A DNA stretch of 64,000 nt from an uncultured Corynebacterium sp. (GTDB lineage: Bacteria > Actinomycetota > Actinomycetes > Mycobacteriales > Mycobacteriaceae): contig NZ_CAMICL010000009.1 in NCBI RefSeq assembly GCF_946221105.1, forward strand, positions 1-64,000. The letters run 5' to 3'. The notes beneath the pieces are model-generated. The model was not told the origin of the DNA, searched no databases, and saw only the letters and a program-made list of their open reading frames with translations. Positions 48,164 through 57,854 of this stretch are shown piece by piece; the first letter of the stretch is position 1, and the number at the start of each line of letters is the position of its first letter. The position numbers were made by a program, and so were the translations under genes.

Positions 48164-50671
48164 ATGCTCATTTCCAAAAATTGGATCGTCCGCCTGCTGC
48201 AGAACGCAGGTAACAAGGGTTTCAACCCCACCGACGAGGAGCTCGACGCGGGCTTCGTGCGCGTCGGCTTCGAAACCGAAGGCTACGCGCCGCTTCCGGA
48301 GGTCACCGGCCCGCTGGTCATCGGCCGTGTGGAGGAGATTGAGGAGCTGACCGGCTTTAAGAAGCCGATCCGCTACTGCCAGGTGAACGTCGGCCAGGCC
48401 AACGGCACCGGTGAGCCGCAGGGCATCATCTGCGGCGCCCGCAACTTCAAGCAGGGCGACCTGGTGGTCGTCTCGCTGCCAGGCGCGGTGCTGCCGGGCG
48501 GGTTCGAGATCTCCTCGCGCGAGACCTACGACCACATCTCCGCAGGCATGATGGCCTCCGCGGCCGAGCTCGGGCTCGCCGCGAAAAGCGAGGGCATCAT
48601 TACGCTTCACGACGGCTCCGCCACCCCCGGCCAGGACGCCCGCGAGATTCTGGGCTCGGACGACACCGTCTTCGATGTCAACGTCACCCCGGACCGCGGC
48701 TACGCCCTGTCCGCCCGCGGCCTGACCCGCGAGATCGCCTCCGCCTTCGACCTGGAGTTCTCCGACGTGGCGCAGGATCCGGCAATCGCTGGCATCGACA
48801 TTGCTGGCGTGCCGGCTCCGTCTGGCGAGACCATCGCGGTTTCCGTGGAGGAGTCCACCAAGGCCAAGCGTTTCGGCGTGCGCACCGTCGAAGGCATCGA
48901 CCCGAACGCGACCGCGCCGTTTTGGATGCAGCGCGAGCTCATGCTCGCCGGCGTGCGCTCGGTCAACGCCGCAACCGACGTGACCAATTACGTCATGCTG
49001 CTGACCGGCCAGCCGATGCACGCCTTCGACGCCGACAAAATTGCCGGCGGCCTGCGTGTGCACAACGCCGCCGACGGCGAGAAGTTTGAAACGCTCGACC
49101 ACGTCGAGCGCACGCTGACCGCAGAAGATGTGGTGATCAGCGACGACAACGGCATTCAGTCCCTCGCCGGTGTCATGGGCGGCACCACTTCCGAGATCTC
49201 GGACGAGACGGTCAACGTCCACTTCGAAGCGGCAACCTGGGATCCGCTGACCGTGGCGCGTACCGCGCGTCGGCTGAAGCTGAGCTCGGAAGCCTCGCGA
49301 CGCTTCGAGCGCGGCGTGGACCCGCAGCTCGTGGAAAACGCCCTCGACATCGCGTGCGCGCTGCTGGTGGACATCGCCGGCGGCACGATTTACACGGGTA
49401 GGACGCTGGTCGGTGACGTCGAGAAGCGTGATGCGATTGCGATGCGCGCGACGCGCCCGGCTGAGCTGATCGGTGTGGATTACGCACGCGAGACCGTGGT
49501 GCGGCGCCTGGAAGAGGTCGGCTGCGAGGTCGCTGGCGACGGCGAGGAGCTTGAAGTCACCCCGCCGACCTGGCGCACCGACATCACGGTGCCGGTGGAG
49601 CTGGTCGAGGAGGTCGTGCGCCTGGAGGGCTTGGACGACATCCCGTCGATCCTGCCCACGCCCCGTGGCGGCCGCGGTTTGAGCCCGCTGCAGCGCCGCC
49701 GCCGTGCGGTGACCCACGCGCTGGCCTACTCCGGCTACGCGGAGATCATCCCCACGCCGTTTATCGCCAACGACACGTTCGACACCTGGGGCCTCGACGC
49801 GGACGATCCGCGCCGCAACACCGTCAAGGTGCAGAACCCGCTGGATGCGGACTACGGCATCCTTGGCACCACGCTGCTGCCGCCGATGCTGGAAGCCGCG
49901 AGCCGAAACGTCGCGCGCGGCCGCGGTGATGTGGCGATCTACTCTCTGGCGCAGATCTCGGAGAAGCGCGCAGACGTCTCGCCGCTGCCGGACGTGTCCG
50001 AGCGTCCGGCGGACGAGGTTGTTGCGGAGCTCGTCGAGTCGCTGCCGAAGCAGCACCTCCACGCCGCGACCGTCGCGCTGGGCAACACGGAGCTGGAAGG
50101 CCCGTGGGGCAAGGGCCGCGCCTACGAGTGGTCCGATGCCGTCGAGGCCGCCCAGCTCGTCGCCCGCGTCTGCGGCGTTGATCTGGATGTTGAGGCGGCC
50201 GAGTACCTGCCGTGGCACCCGGGCCGCTGCGCGGCGCTCAAGGTTGACGGCGAGGTTGTCGGCCACGCCGGCGAGCTGCACCCGCAGATCCTGGAGAAGC
50301 TGAACCTGCCGGCGCGCACCTGTGCGATGGAGATCGATCTGACCGCCATCCCGTTGGCAGAGCGCCTGCCCGCGCCGCGACTGTCCGCATTCCCGCTGCT
50401 CAACCAGGACATCGCGCTGGTCGTCGACGAGGCTGTGGCGGCCGAGGACGTGCGCCGCGCAGTCCAGGAGGGCGCGGGCGAGCTCGTCGAGGCAGTCACG
50501 CTGTTCGACGTCTACCGTTCCGACAACCTCGGCGAAGGCAAAAAGTCCCTCGCGTTTGGCCTGGCGTTCCGCGCCCCGGACCGCACGCTGACCGAGGAAG
50601 AAGCCTCCGAGGCGCGCCTGAAGGCGGCTGAGTTGGCCAAGGAGCGCTTCGGCGCAGAAATGCGCGGCTAA
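48164..50671 (+). CDS. pheT: phenylalanine--tRNA ligase beta subunit
   Basis: The 835-residue beta subunit, with the usual domains in order: N-terminal tRNA-binding OB/EMAP domain (about 40-150), B3/B4 editing domain (about 210-400), B5 domain (about 410-480), a catalytic-like core, and the C-terminal FDX anticodon-binding domain (YRSDNLGEGKKSLAFGLAF). ATG 48164 follows pheS by 15 nt with AAAGGAG upstream. Confidence 0.96.
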   Translation: MLISKNWIVRLLQNAGNKGFNPTDEELDAGFVRVGFETEGYAPLPEVTGPLVIGRVEEIEELTGFKKPIRYCQVNVGQANGTGEPQGIICGARNFKQGDLVVVSLPGAVLPGGFEISSRETYDHISAGMMASAAELGLAAKSEGIITLHDGSATPGQDAREILGSDDTVFDVNVTPDRGYALSARGLTREIASAFDLEFSDVAQDPAIAGIDIAGVPAPSGETIAVSVEESTKAKRFGVRTVEGIDPNATAPFWMQRELMLAGVRSVNAATDVTNYVMLLTGQPMHAFDADKIAGGLRVHNAADGEKFETLDHVERTLTAEDVVISDDNGIQSLAGVMGGTTSEISDETVNVHFEAATWDPLTVARTARRLKLSSEASRRFERGVDPQLVENALDIACALLVDIAGGTIYTGRTLVGDVEKRDAIAMRATRPAELIGVDYARETVVRRLEEVGCEVAGDGEELEVTPPTWRTDITVPVELVEEVVRLEGLDDIPSILPTPRGGRGLSPLQRRRRAVTHALAYSGYAEIIPTPFIANDTFDTWGLDADDPRRNTVKVQNPLDADYGILGTTLLPPMLEAASRNVARGRGDVAIYSLAQISEKRADVSPLPDVSERPADEVVAELVESLPKQHLHAATVALGNTELEGPWGKGRAYEWSDAVEAAQLVARVCGVDLDVEAAEYLPWHPGRCAALKVDGEVVGHAGELHPQILEKLNLPARTCAMEIDLTAIPLAERLPAPRLSAFPLLNQDIALVVDEAVAAEDVRRAVQEGAGELVEAVTLFDVYRSDNLGEGKKSLAFGLAFRAPDRTLTEEEASEARLKAAELAKERFGAEMRG

Positions 50672-50682
50672 AAATATTTTCG

Positions 50683-50718
50683 TGAATAACTTCCACGCGA
50701 CTGCATAACTGATACACT
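50683..50718 (+). promoter_or_regulatory. argC promoter with candidate ARG boxes
   Basis: TGAATAACT (50683-50691) and TGCATAACT (50702-50710) are near-identical direct repeats 19 bp apart, in AT-rich DNA that fits ArgR operators. TACACT (50713-50718) is the -10 and ends 7 nt before ATG 50726, so argC is probably read from a leaderless transcript under ArgR control. Confidence 0.65.
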
Positions 50719-50725
50719 TGCGACC

Positions 50726-51781
50726 ATGTCAGAAGGCAAGGTTGTCAAAGTAGCGGTCGCGGGGGCCACGGGTTATGCAGGCGGTGAGATCCTCCGCCTG
50801 CTGCTGGGCCACCCGGCGTATCTCGCGGGTGAGCTGGAGATTGGCGCGCTCACCGGCGCGTCCAACGCCGGCCAGCGTGTCGGCGAGCTCATGCCACATC
50901 TGCCGGAGCTGGCCGACCGAGTTATCGAAGAGACCACCGTCGAGGTGCTCTCCGGCCACGACGTGGTCTTTTTGGGGCTGCCGCACGGTCACTCAGCGGC
51001 CATCGGCGCCGCACTTGGCGAGGACGTGACCGTCATCGACTGCGCCGCCGACTTCCGCCTGCGCGATGCCGAAGCCTGGCGCGCCTACTACGGCTCGGAG
51101 CACGCGGGAGCGTGGCCCTACGGGCTGCCGGAGTTACCGGGGCACCGGGAGGACGTCGCAAAGGCAACGCGCATCGCTGTTCCCGGGTGCTTTCCCACGG
51201 GTGCCACGCTCGCCGCATGGCCGGCGGTGCAGGCGGGCCTGGTGGAGCCGGATCTGACGGTGGTGGCCGTTACCGGCGTGTCCGGGGCCGGCAAGAAGCC
51301 CAAAGTGGACATGCTCGGCGCAGAAACGATGGGCTCGCTGAAGGCATACAGTGTCGCCGGCGCGCACAGGCACACGCCGGAGATTGCGCAAAACCTCGAG
51401 GAGGTCGCGGACGGCCAGGTCACCGCGAGCTTTACGCCAGTGCTCGCGCCGCTGCCGCGCGGCATCCTCACCACCGTTACCGCGCCGCTGGCACAGGGCG
51501 CGGACGCGGAGGCGGTGCGAGCTGCATACGAAAAGGCCTACGCCGAGGAACCGTTCGTGCACCTGCTGCCTGCCGGCCAGCAGCCGCAGACGCAGCACGT
51601 GGTGGGCTCCAACATGTGCCACGTCCAGGTCGAGGTCGATCAGGCGGCCGGGAAGGTCGTGGCCACGAGCGCGATCGACAACCTGACCAAGGGCACCGGA
51701 GGAGCGGCGGTGCAGTGCATGAACCTTGCGCTTGGGTTTGACGAGGGGGCGGGTCTGTCGCGAGCCGCGGTGGCTCCGTAA
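50726..51781 (+). CDS. argC: N-acetyl-gamma-glutamyl-phosphate reductase
   Basis: ArgC reduces N-acetylglutamyl phosphate to the semialdehyde with NADPH (third step of arginine synthesis). The NADP-binding motif GATGYAGGEILRLL is at residues 14-27, and the active-site cysteine lies in VPGCFPTGATLA. 351 residues. It is the first gene of the argCJBDFRGH cluster. Confidence 0.96.
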   Translation: MSEGKVVKVAVAGATGYAGGEILRLLLGHPAYLAGELEIGALTGASNAGQRVGELMPHLPELADRVIEETTVEVLSGHDVVFLGLPHGHSAAIGAALGEDVTVIDCAADFRLRDAEAWRAYYGSEHAGAWPYGLPELPGHREDVAKATRIAVPGCFPTGATLAAWPAVQAGLVEPDLTVVAVTGVSGAGKKPKVDMLGAETMGSLKAYSVAGAHRHTPEIAQNLEEVADGQVTASFTPVLAPLPRGILTTVTAPLAQGADAEAVRAAYEKAYAEEPFVHLLPAGQQPQTQHVVGSNMCHVQVEVDQAAGKVVATSAIDNLTKGTGGAAVQCMNLALGFDEGAGLSRAAVAP

Positions 51782-51832
51782 CCGCCGACGAGACACCCCT
51801 TACCTCTTTTTCCTGAAAGGACCCCCTCCACC

Positions 51833-52993
51833 ATGAGCACTCTTGGAGTCACCGCACCGCAAGGCTTCTCCGCCGCCGCTACAAGCGCGGGCTTGAAGGC
51901 ATCCGGCAACCCGGACATGGCCGTCGTGGTCAACGACGGCCCCGAATACGCCGCGGCCGCCGTTTTCACGCGCAACAAGGTCTTCGCCGCGCCGGTGAAA
52001 GTCAGCCGCGCGGCGGTGTCCGCTGGCGAGCTGAAGGCGGTGGTGTTCAACTCCGGCAACGCCAACGCCTGCACAGGCGAGCAGGGGCTGAATGACGCGC
52101 AAACTATGCAGCGGCTCGTCGCCGAAGGTGTCAGCGCAGAGCCCGCGCAGGTGGCCGTCTGCTCCACCGGCATCATCGGCGATCTGCTGCCGATGGAGAA
52201 GGTGGAGAGCGGCATCGCGGCCGTCGTCAATCAGCTCGGCGACCACGGCGCGGACGCCGCCGAAGCCATCCGCACCACCGATACCGTCGCCAAAGAAGTA
52301 TTGGTCAAGGGCGACGGCTGGACTCTCGGCGGCATGGGCAAAGGCGCCGGCATGATGGCGCCGTCGCTGGCGACGATGCTGGTGTGCCTGACCACCGACG
52401 CCAAGGTGGAAGCCCAGGTGCTGCAGACCGCGTTAGAGCGCGCCACCGCAACCACCTTCAACACCCTGGACATCGACGGATCCACCTCCACCAACGACAC
52501 CGTCATCGCCATGGCCAACGGCGCAAGCGGGGTGACCCCGAACCAGGACGAGCTGGACGCCGCGGTGTACGAGGCGTGCGCGCAGCTGGCGGCGATGATG
52601 CAGTCCGACGCCGAGGGCGTGACCAAACGCGTGAGCATCACCGTCGAAGGCGCCGCAGACGAGGAGCAAGCGCTCAACGCCGCGCGCACCATTGGCCGCG
52701 ACAGCCTGGTCAAAACCGCGATGTTCGGCTCCGACCCGAACTGGGGCCGCGTGCTCGCCGCCGTGGGCATGGCGGACTCGGAGATGGACGCGGACAACAT
52801 CTCGGTGACCTTCAACGGGCACACCGTCTGCGAATACTCCGGTGCAGTGCCCGGCGCGCGGGACGTGGATCTGAGCGGGTCGGACATCGCGGTGGTGGTG
52901 GACTTGGGCACCGGTGGCGAGGGCCGCGCGACGGTGCGCACGACGGACCTGTCGCACGCCTACGTTGAGATCAACTCGGCCTACACCAGCTAG
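51833..52993 (+). CDS. argJ: bifunctional glutamate N-acetyltransferase/amino-acid acetyltransferase
   Basis: ArgJ transfers acetyl between acetylornithine and glutamate, recycling the acetyl group. It self-cleaves before the threonine of the conserved MLVCLTTDA segment (KGAGMMAPSLATMLVCLTT region, about residues 170-190); this site is intact. GSDPNWGRVLAAVG is the second signature. 386 residues. AAAGGA stands upstream, and the 51-nt gap after argC holds no clear promoter. Confidence 0.96.
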   Translation: MSTLGVTAPQGFSAAATSAGLKASGNPDMAVVVNDGPEYAAAAVFTRNKVFAAPVKVSRAAVSAGELKAVVFNSGNANACTGEQGLNDAQTMQRLVAEGVSAEPAQVAVCSTGIIGDLLPMEKVESGIAAVVNQLGDHGADAAEAIRTTDTVAKEVLVKGDGWTLGGMGKGAGMMAPSLATMLVCLTTDAKVEAQVLQTALERATATTFNTLDIDGSTSTNDTVIAMANGASGVTPNQDELDAAVYEACAQLAAMMQSDAEGVTKRVSITVEGAADEEQALNAARTIGRDSLVKTAMFGSDPNWGRVLAAVGMADSEMDADNISVTFNGHTVCEYSGAVPGARDVDLSGSDIAVVVDLGTGGEGRATVRTTDLSHAYVEINSAYTS

Positions 52994-53005
52994 GAGGTGC
53001 GCGGA

Positions 53006-53941
53006 ATGATGCCGAATCTGACCAACGAGCAGCGCGCCACTGTGCTGGCGGAGGCGCTGCCGTGGCTGCAGCACTACCGCGACAAGATCGTGGTGGTCAA
53101 GTACGGCGGCAACGCCATGATCGACGAGGACTTGAAGGCCGCGTTCGCCGCCGACATGGTATTCCTGCGCACCGTGGGCGCGAAACCCGTGGTGGTGCAC
53201 GGCGGCGGGCCGCAGATCACCCAGATGCTCGGCCGCTTGGGGCTGGACGGCGGGGAGTTCATCGGCGGGTTCCGCGTGACCACCCCGGAGATCCTGGACG
53301 TGGTGCGCATGGTGCTCTTCGGCCAGGTGGGCCGGGACCTGCTGGGCAAGATCAACTCGCACGGGCCCTACGCTGTGGGCACCTCGGGCGAGGACGCAGG
53401 GCTGTTCACCGCTAAGCAGCGCGAGGTGGTCGTCGACGGCCAGCTGCAGGACATCGGCCTGGTGGGCACGATCACGGACGTGAAGCCGGAGGCGGTGATG
53501 GACATCATCGAGGCCGGCCGTATCCCGGTGGTCTCAGGCATCGCACCGGGGGAGCACGGCGAGGTGTACAACATCAACGCCGACGAGGCCGCGGGTGCGC
53601 TCGCCGCTGCGATCGGCGCCGAGCGTCTCGTGGTGCTCACCAACGTCGAGGGGCTCTACACGGATTGGCCGAACAAGGACTCGCTGCTGTCCAAGATCGA
53701 GGCGGGCGAGCTAGCCAAGATGTTGCCCGGCTTGGACACCGGCATGATCCCCAAGATGGAGGCCTGCCTCACCGCGGTCCAGGGCGGGGTGAAGGCAGCG
53801 CACGTCATCGACGGCCGCGTGGCCCACTCGGTGCTGCTGGAGCTTTTGACCATGGGCGGCGTTGGCACCATGGTGCTGCCGGACGACTACGACCGCGCGC
53901 ACTACCCGGACGGAACGATCTTTAGAAAGGACGACGCATGA
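53006..53941 (+). CDS. argB: acetylglutamate kinase
   Basis: ArgB phosphorylates N-acetylglutamate, usually the arginine-feedback step. The amino acid kinase fold shows VVVKYGGNAM near residue 30, VHGGGPQI near 65, and EGLYTDWPNKDSLLSKI near 220. ATG 53006 is chosen because GGAGG (52993-52997) has an 8-nt spacing; ATG 53009 and GTG 52997 are alternatives. The stop overlaps the argD start (ATGA). Confidence 0.95.
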   Translation: MMPNLTNEQRATVLAEALPWLQHYRDKIVVVKYGGNAMIDEDLKAAFAADMVFLRTVGAKPVVVHGGGPQITQMLGRLGLDGGEFIGGFRVTTPEILDVVRMVLFGQVGRDLLGKINSHGPYAVGTSGEDAGLFTAKQREVVVDGQLQDIGLVGTITDVKPEAVMDIIEAGRIPVVSGIAPGEHGEVYNINADEAAGALAAAIGAERLVVLTNVEGLYTDWPNKDSLLSKIEAGELAKMLPGLDTGMIPKMEACLTAVQGGVKAAHVIDGRVAHSVLLELLTMGGVGTMVLPDDYDRAHYPDGTIFRKDDA

Positions 53942-55116
53942 GTGAGTTTGCTTCGCGCTGGACTTCCGCGCTTCTAGATACCTACCCCGCGCCGCCGGTG
54001 GAGCTTGTCTCCGGCGAGGGCTGCACGGTCACGGACGCGGAGGGCAACACCTACATCGACATGCTCGCCGGTATCGCCGTCAATGCGCTCGGCCACGCGC
54101 ATCCGGCCATTGTGGACGCGGTGAGCGCGCAGGTGGCGCGCCTGGGGCACGTGTCCAACCTCTTCGGCTCCCAGCCGGTGGTGGACGTCGCCGAAGCGCT
54201 GCGCGCCCGGGTTGGCGACGCCACCGCGCGGGTGTTTTTCTGCAACTCCGGCGCCGAGGCCAACGAGGCCGCCTTCAAACTCGCGCGCCTGACCGGCCGC
54301 CGCCGCATTCTCGCAGCTGAGCGCGGCTTCCACGGCCGCACCATGGGCTCGCTCGCGCTGACGGGCCAGCCGGACAAGCGCGCGCCGTTCGAACCCATGC
54401 CGGCTGGCGTCGAGTTCTTCCCGTACGGCGACATCGAGGCACTCGAGGCCCTGGTGCAGCAGGACCCGGGCAACACCGCCGCGATCATCCTGGAGCCCAT
54501 CCAGGGCGAAACGGGAGTCATCCCCGCACCGGAAGGCTTCCTCACAGCGGTGCGGGAACTTTGCGACGCCCACGGGATCCTCTTCATCACCGACGAGGTC
54601 CAAACCGGCGTCGGCCGCACCGGCGACTTTTTTGCCTTTCAGCACGAAGGCGTCCTGCCGGACGTGATCACCATGGCCAAAGGCTTGGGCGGGGGACTGC
54701 CCATCGGCGCGACCATCGCCCGCGGCAAGGCGGCCGAGCTGTTCACCCCGGGCTCGCACGGCACGACCTTCGGCGGCAACCCCGTCGCCTGCGCCGCGGC
54801 GAGCGCCGTGCTGGGGGTCGTCGACGAGGATTTTCTCGCCGAGGTGCGCCGCAAGGGGCAGCTGCTTTTCGACGCCGCTTCGCAGATCCCCGGTGTCGCC
54901 GAGGTCCGCGGGCGGGGTCTGATGCTCGGGGTGGTGCTGGATGAGGCGGTGGCGAAGCTCGTCGTCAAGCATGGGCTCGAAGAAGGCCTGATTGTGAACG
55001 CACCGGGCGACGACGTCATCCGCCTCACGCCACCGTTGGTGATCAGCGACGATGAGATTGTTGAGGCGGTAACGCGCCTCGCCCGCGCAATCGACGCAGC
55101 GAAAGAAAGGAGCTAA
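53938..55116 (+). CDS. argD: acetylornithine aminotransferase
   Basis: A PLP-dependent class III aminotransferase (392 residues) that makes N-acetylornithine. Conserved FCNSGAEANEAAFKLAR, GFHGRTMGSLALTG, FITDEVQTGVGRTG, and the PLP lysine in TMAKGLGGGLPIG (about residue 246). It overlaps argB by 4 bases and precedes argF by 4 nt. Confidence 0.96.
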   Translation: MSEFASRWTSALLDTYPAPPVELVSGEGCTVTDAEGNTYIDMLAGIAVNALGHAHPAIVDAVSAQVARLGHVSNLFGSQPVVDVAEALRARVGDATARVFFCNSGAEANEAAFKLARLTGRRRILAAERGFHGRTMGSLALTGQPDKRAPFEPMPAGVEFFPYGDIEALEALVQQDPGNTAAIILEPIQGETGVIPAPEGFLTAVRELCDAHGILFITDEVQTGVGRTGDFFAFQHEGVLPDVITMAKGLGGGLPIGATIARGKAAELFTPGSHGTTFGGNPVACAAASAVLGVVDEDFLAEVRRKGQLLFDAASQIPGVAEVRGRGLMLGVVLDEAVAKLVVKHGLEEGLIVNAPGDDVIRLTPPLVISDDEIVEAVTRLARAIDAAKERS

Positions 55117-55120
55117 ACCG

Positions 55121-56062
55121 ATGGTCAGACACTTCCTGGCAGACGACGACCTCACACCGAAAGAGCAAGCCGAGGTGCTCGCGCTGGCCGCCGAGCTGAA
55201 GCGCGAGCCCTTCTCGCGCCGGCCGTTGGAGGGGCCGCAGTCGGTCGCAGTGCTGTTCGACAAAACCTCCACCCGCACCCGCTACTCCTTCGATGCCGGC
55301 ATCGCGCAGCTGGGCGGGCACGCGATTGTCACTGAAAGCGGCAACTCGCAGATGGGCACGAAGGAGAACTACCAGGACACCGGTGCGGTGCTGTCGCGGT
55401 TTGTGGAGGCGATTGTGTGGCGCACCTACTCCCACGACAACCTGCGGGAGATGGCGGAGACGGCCACCGTGCCGATCGTCAACGCGTTGTCCGACGACCT
55501 GCACCCGTGCCAGATTCTCGCGGACCTGCAGACGGTGGTGGAGAACTTCTGTCCGGATAGGGGCCCGGCTGGGCTGAAGGGCCTCAAGGCTGTCTACCTG
55601 GGCGACGGGGACAACAACATGGCAAACTCCTACCTCATCGGGTTCGCCACCGCCGGGGTGGACATCACCGTCATCGCGCCGGATGGCTTCCAGCCGCGCG
55701 AGAAGTTTGTCGAACGCGCACGGCGCCGCGGCGAGGAAACCGGGGCGAAAATCGACGTGACCTCGGATATCGCGGCCGCAGAGGGTGCCAACGTGGTCAT
55801 CACGGACACGTGGGTGTCCATGGGGATGGAGGAAGACGGCAAGGACCGCCGCACGCCGTTTTTGCCCTACCAGGTGGATGCTGCCCTGATGTCGCGCGCG
55901 GCCGAGGATGCAATATTCTTGCATTGCCTTCCCGCGTACCGTGGGAGCGAAGTCGCCGCGGACGTCATCGACGGGCCGCAATCGCGCGTCTTTGATGAAG
56001 CGGAAAATCGCCTGCACGCCCAAAAGGCGCTGCTGGCCTGGCTTTTGGAGCACCAAGTATGA
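55121..56062 (+). CDS. argF: ornithine carbamoyltransferase
   Basis: ArgF makes citrulline from ornithine and carbamoyl phosphate. The carbamoyl-phosphate motif FDKTSTRTRYSFD (STRTR) is near residue 50, and the ornithine-binding HCLP motif (FLHCLPAYRG) is near 266. 313 residues. AAAGGAG precedes the ATG. The stop overlaps the argR ATG. Confidence 0.97.
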   Translation: MVRHFLADDDLTPKEQAEVLALAAELKREPFSRRPLEGPQSVAVLFDKTSTRTRYSFDAGIAQLGGHAIVTESGNSQMGTKENYQDTGAVLSRFVEAIVWRTYSHDNLREMAETATVPIVNALSDDLHPCQILADLQTVVENFCPDRGPAGLKGLKAVYLGDGDNNMANSYLIGFATAGVDITVIAPDGFQPREKFVERARRRGEETGAKIDVTSDIAAAEGANVVITDTWVSMGMEEDGKDRRTPFLPYQVDAALMSRAAEDAIFLHCLPAYRGSEVAADVIDGPQSRVFDEAENRLHAQKALLAWLLEHQV

Positions 56063-56556
56063 CCCAACCTGTATCCCGCACCGCGCGGCAGGCGAGAATC
56101 CTCGAGCTGCTCGAATCAACCCGCGTGTCCTCCCAGGTGCAGCTGTCCGAGCTGCTGCTGGACGAGGGCATCGACATCACCCAAGCCACCCTCTCGCGCG
56201 ACCTAGATGAGCTCGGCGCGAAGAAGGTGCGCCCCCGCGCGGGCGGCCGCGCCTACTACACCGTGGGCGGCGAGGCAGATTCGCTGGAGACGGCGCACTC
56301 CGGCCCGCGCGAGAAGCTGCGCCGCATGATCGAGGAGCTGGTGGTCTCCGTGGACTACTCCGGGCAGCTCGCTGTGGTTCGCACGCCGCCCGGCGCCGCC
56401 CAGTACCTGGCCAGCTACATCGACCGCGTGGGTCTGGACCAGGTGGTCGGATCGATCGCTGGCGATGACACGGTCTTCGTGCTCGCCCGCGAACCGATCA
56501 CCGGTAAAGAGCTGGCGCAGCAGCTGTTCGGGCTGAAGGAAACTGTCGGCGAATAG
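56059..56556 (+). CDS. argR: arginine repressor ArgR
   Basis: A 165-residue hexameric repressor/activator. The N-terminal winged helix reads VSSQVQLSELLLDEGIDITQ and ATLSRDLDELGAKKVR, and the C-terminal arginine-binding and oligomerisation domain has GTIAGDDT-type residues (GSIAGDDTVFV). It is inside the cluster it controls; candidate ARG boxes stand before argC and argG. Confidence 0.96.
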   Translation: MTQPVSRTARQARILELLESTRVSSQVQLSELLLDEGIDITQATLSRDLDELGAKKVRPRAGGRAYYTVGGEADSLETAHSGPREKLRRMIEELVVSVDYSGQLAVVRTPPGAAQYLASYIDRVGLDQVVGSIAGDDTVFVLAREPITGKELAQQLFGLKETVGE

Positions 56557-56572
56557 ACATCGCCGTGCCGAT

Positions 56573-56606
56573 CGCATAATTTTACGTACACTGAATAATT
56601 CTGAAT
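56573..56606 (+). promoter_or_regulatory. argG upstream region with ARG-box-like repeats
   Basis: GCATAATTTT (56574-56583) and TGAATAATTCTGAAT (56592-56606) resemble the repeats before argC. TACACT (56587-56592) is a possible -10. AGGAG lies 9-10 nt before the argG ATG. This suggests a second ArgR-controlled promoter for argGH. Confidence 0.5.
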
Positions 56607-56636
56607 CGTCCTGGAATTCGAAGGAGAACTTTCACC

Positions 56637-57851
56637 ATGACTAACCGCGTTGTGCTCGCGTACTCGGGCGGCCTTGACACCTCTGTCGCCATCCCTTACC
56701 TCGCCGAAATGACCGGCGGCGAGGTCATCGCCGTCTCCCTGGACTTGGGGCAGGGCGGCGAGGACATGGAGTCCGTGCGCCAGCGCGCGCTGGACTGCGG
56801 CGCTGTGGAGTCCATCGTGGTGGACGCCAAGGACGAGTTCGCCGAGGAGTACTGCCTGCCCACCATCAAGGCCAACGGCATGTACCAGGGCGAGTACCCG
56901 CTGGTCTCCGCCATTTCCCGCCCGCTGATTGTCAAGCACCTGGTGGAGGCTGGCCACAAGTACGGCGGCACCCACGTCGCCCACGGCTGCACCGGCAAGG
57001 GCAACGACCAGGTCCGCTTCGAGGTCGGCTTCCTCAACCAGGACCCGGACCTGGAGATCATCGCCCCGGCCCGCGACTACGCCTGGACCCGCGACAAGGC
57101 CATCGAGTACGCCGAGGGCAAGGACCTGCCCATCGAGCAGTCTGCGGCATCGCCGTTCTCCATCGACCAGAACGTCTGGGGTCGCGCCGTTGAGACCGGC
57201 TTTTTGGAGGACCTGTGGAACCCGCCGACAAAGGACCTCTACGCCTACACCGAGGACCCGGCACTGGGCAACGCCCCGGACGAGGTGATCATCTCCTTCG
57301 AGGCAGGTAAGCCGGTGGCCATCGACGGCCGCAAGGTCACCGTCCTCGAGGCCATCGAGGAGATGAACCGCCGCGCCGGCGCCCAGGGCATCGGCCGCCT
57401 GGACATGGTGGAGGACCGCCTGGTGGGCATCAAGTCCCGCGAGGTTTACGAGGCACCGGGTGCGGTTGCCCTGATCACCGCGCACAAGGCGCTTGAGGAC
57501 GTCACCGTCGAGCGCGAGCTGGCCCGCTACAAGCGCCTCATTGACGCCCGCTGGTCCGAGGAGGTCTACGACGGCCTCTGGTTCGGCCCGCTGAAGCGCT
57601 CCCTGGACGCGTTCATCGAGTCCACCCAGGAGTACGTCACCGGCGACATCCGCATGGTGCTGCACGCCGGCACCGCCACCGTCAACGGCCGCCGCTCCAA
57701 CCACTCCCTGTACGACTTCAACCTGGCCACCTACGACACCGGCGACACCTTCGACCAGACCCTGGCCAAGGGATTTGTGCGCCTGCACGGCCTGTCCTCC
57801 CAGATCGCCAACAAGCGCGATCGCGCGGCCGGCTCCGACCAGGAGAAGTAG
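56637..57851 (+). CDS. argG: argininosuccinate synthase
   Basis: ArgG condenses citrulline and aspartate with ATP. The N-terminal PP-loop is VLAYSGGLDTSVAIPYL, followed by GCTGKGNDQVRFE and the tetramerisation region. 404 residues. GAAGGAG precedes the ATG. argH follows after 3 nt. Confidence 0.97.
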   Translation: MTNRVVLAYSGGLDTSVAIPYLAEMTGGEVIAVSLDLGQGGEDMESVRQRALDCGAVESIVVDAKDEFAEEYCLPTIKANGMYQGEYPLVSAISRPLIVKHLVEAGHKYGGTHVAHGCTGKGNDQVRFEVGFLNQDPDLEIIAPARDYAWTRDKAIEYAEGKDLPIEQSAASPFSIDQNVWGRAVETGFLEDLWNPPTKDLYAYTEDPALGNAPDEVIISFEAGKPVAIDGRKVTVLEAIEEMNRRAGAQGIGRLDMVEDRLVGIKSREVYEAPGAVALITAHKALEDVTVERELARYKRLIDARWSEEVYDGLWFGPLKRSLDAFIESTQEYVTGDIRMVLHAGTATVNGRRSNHSLYDFNLATYDTGDTFDQTLAKGFVRLHGLSSQIANKRDRAAGSDQEK

Positions 57852-57854
57852 TCG

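Noticed and set aside
46946..50281. An 1111-codon open frame antisense to pheS and pheT
   Set aside because: Composition is typical of antisense frames in high-GC DNA, and it overlaps two unambiguous synthetase genes.
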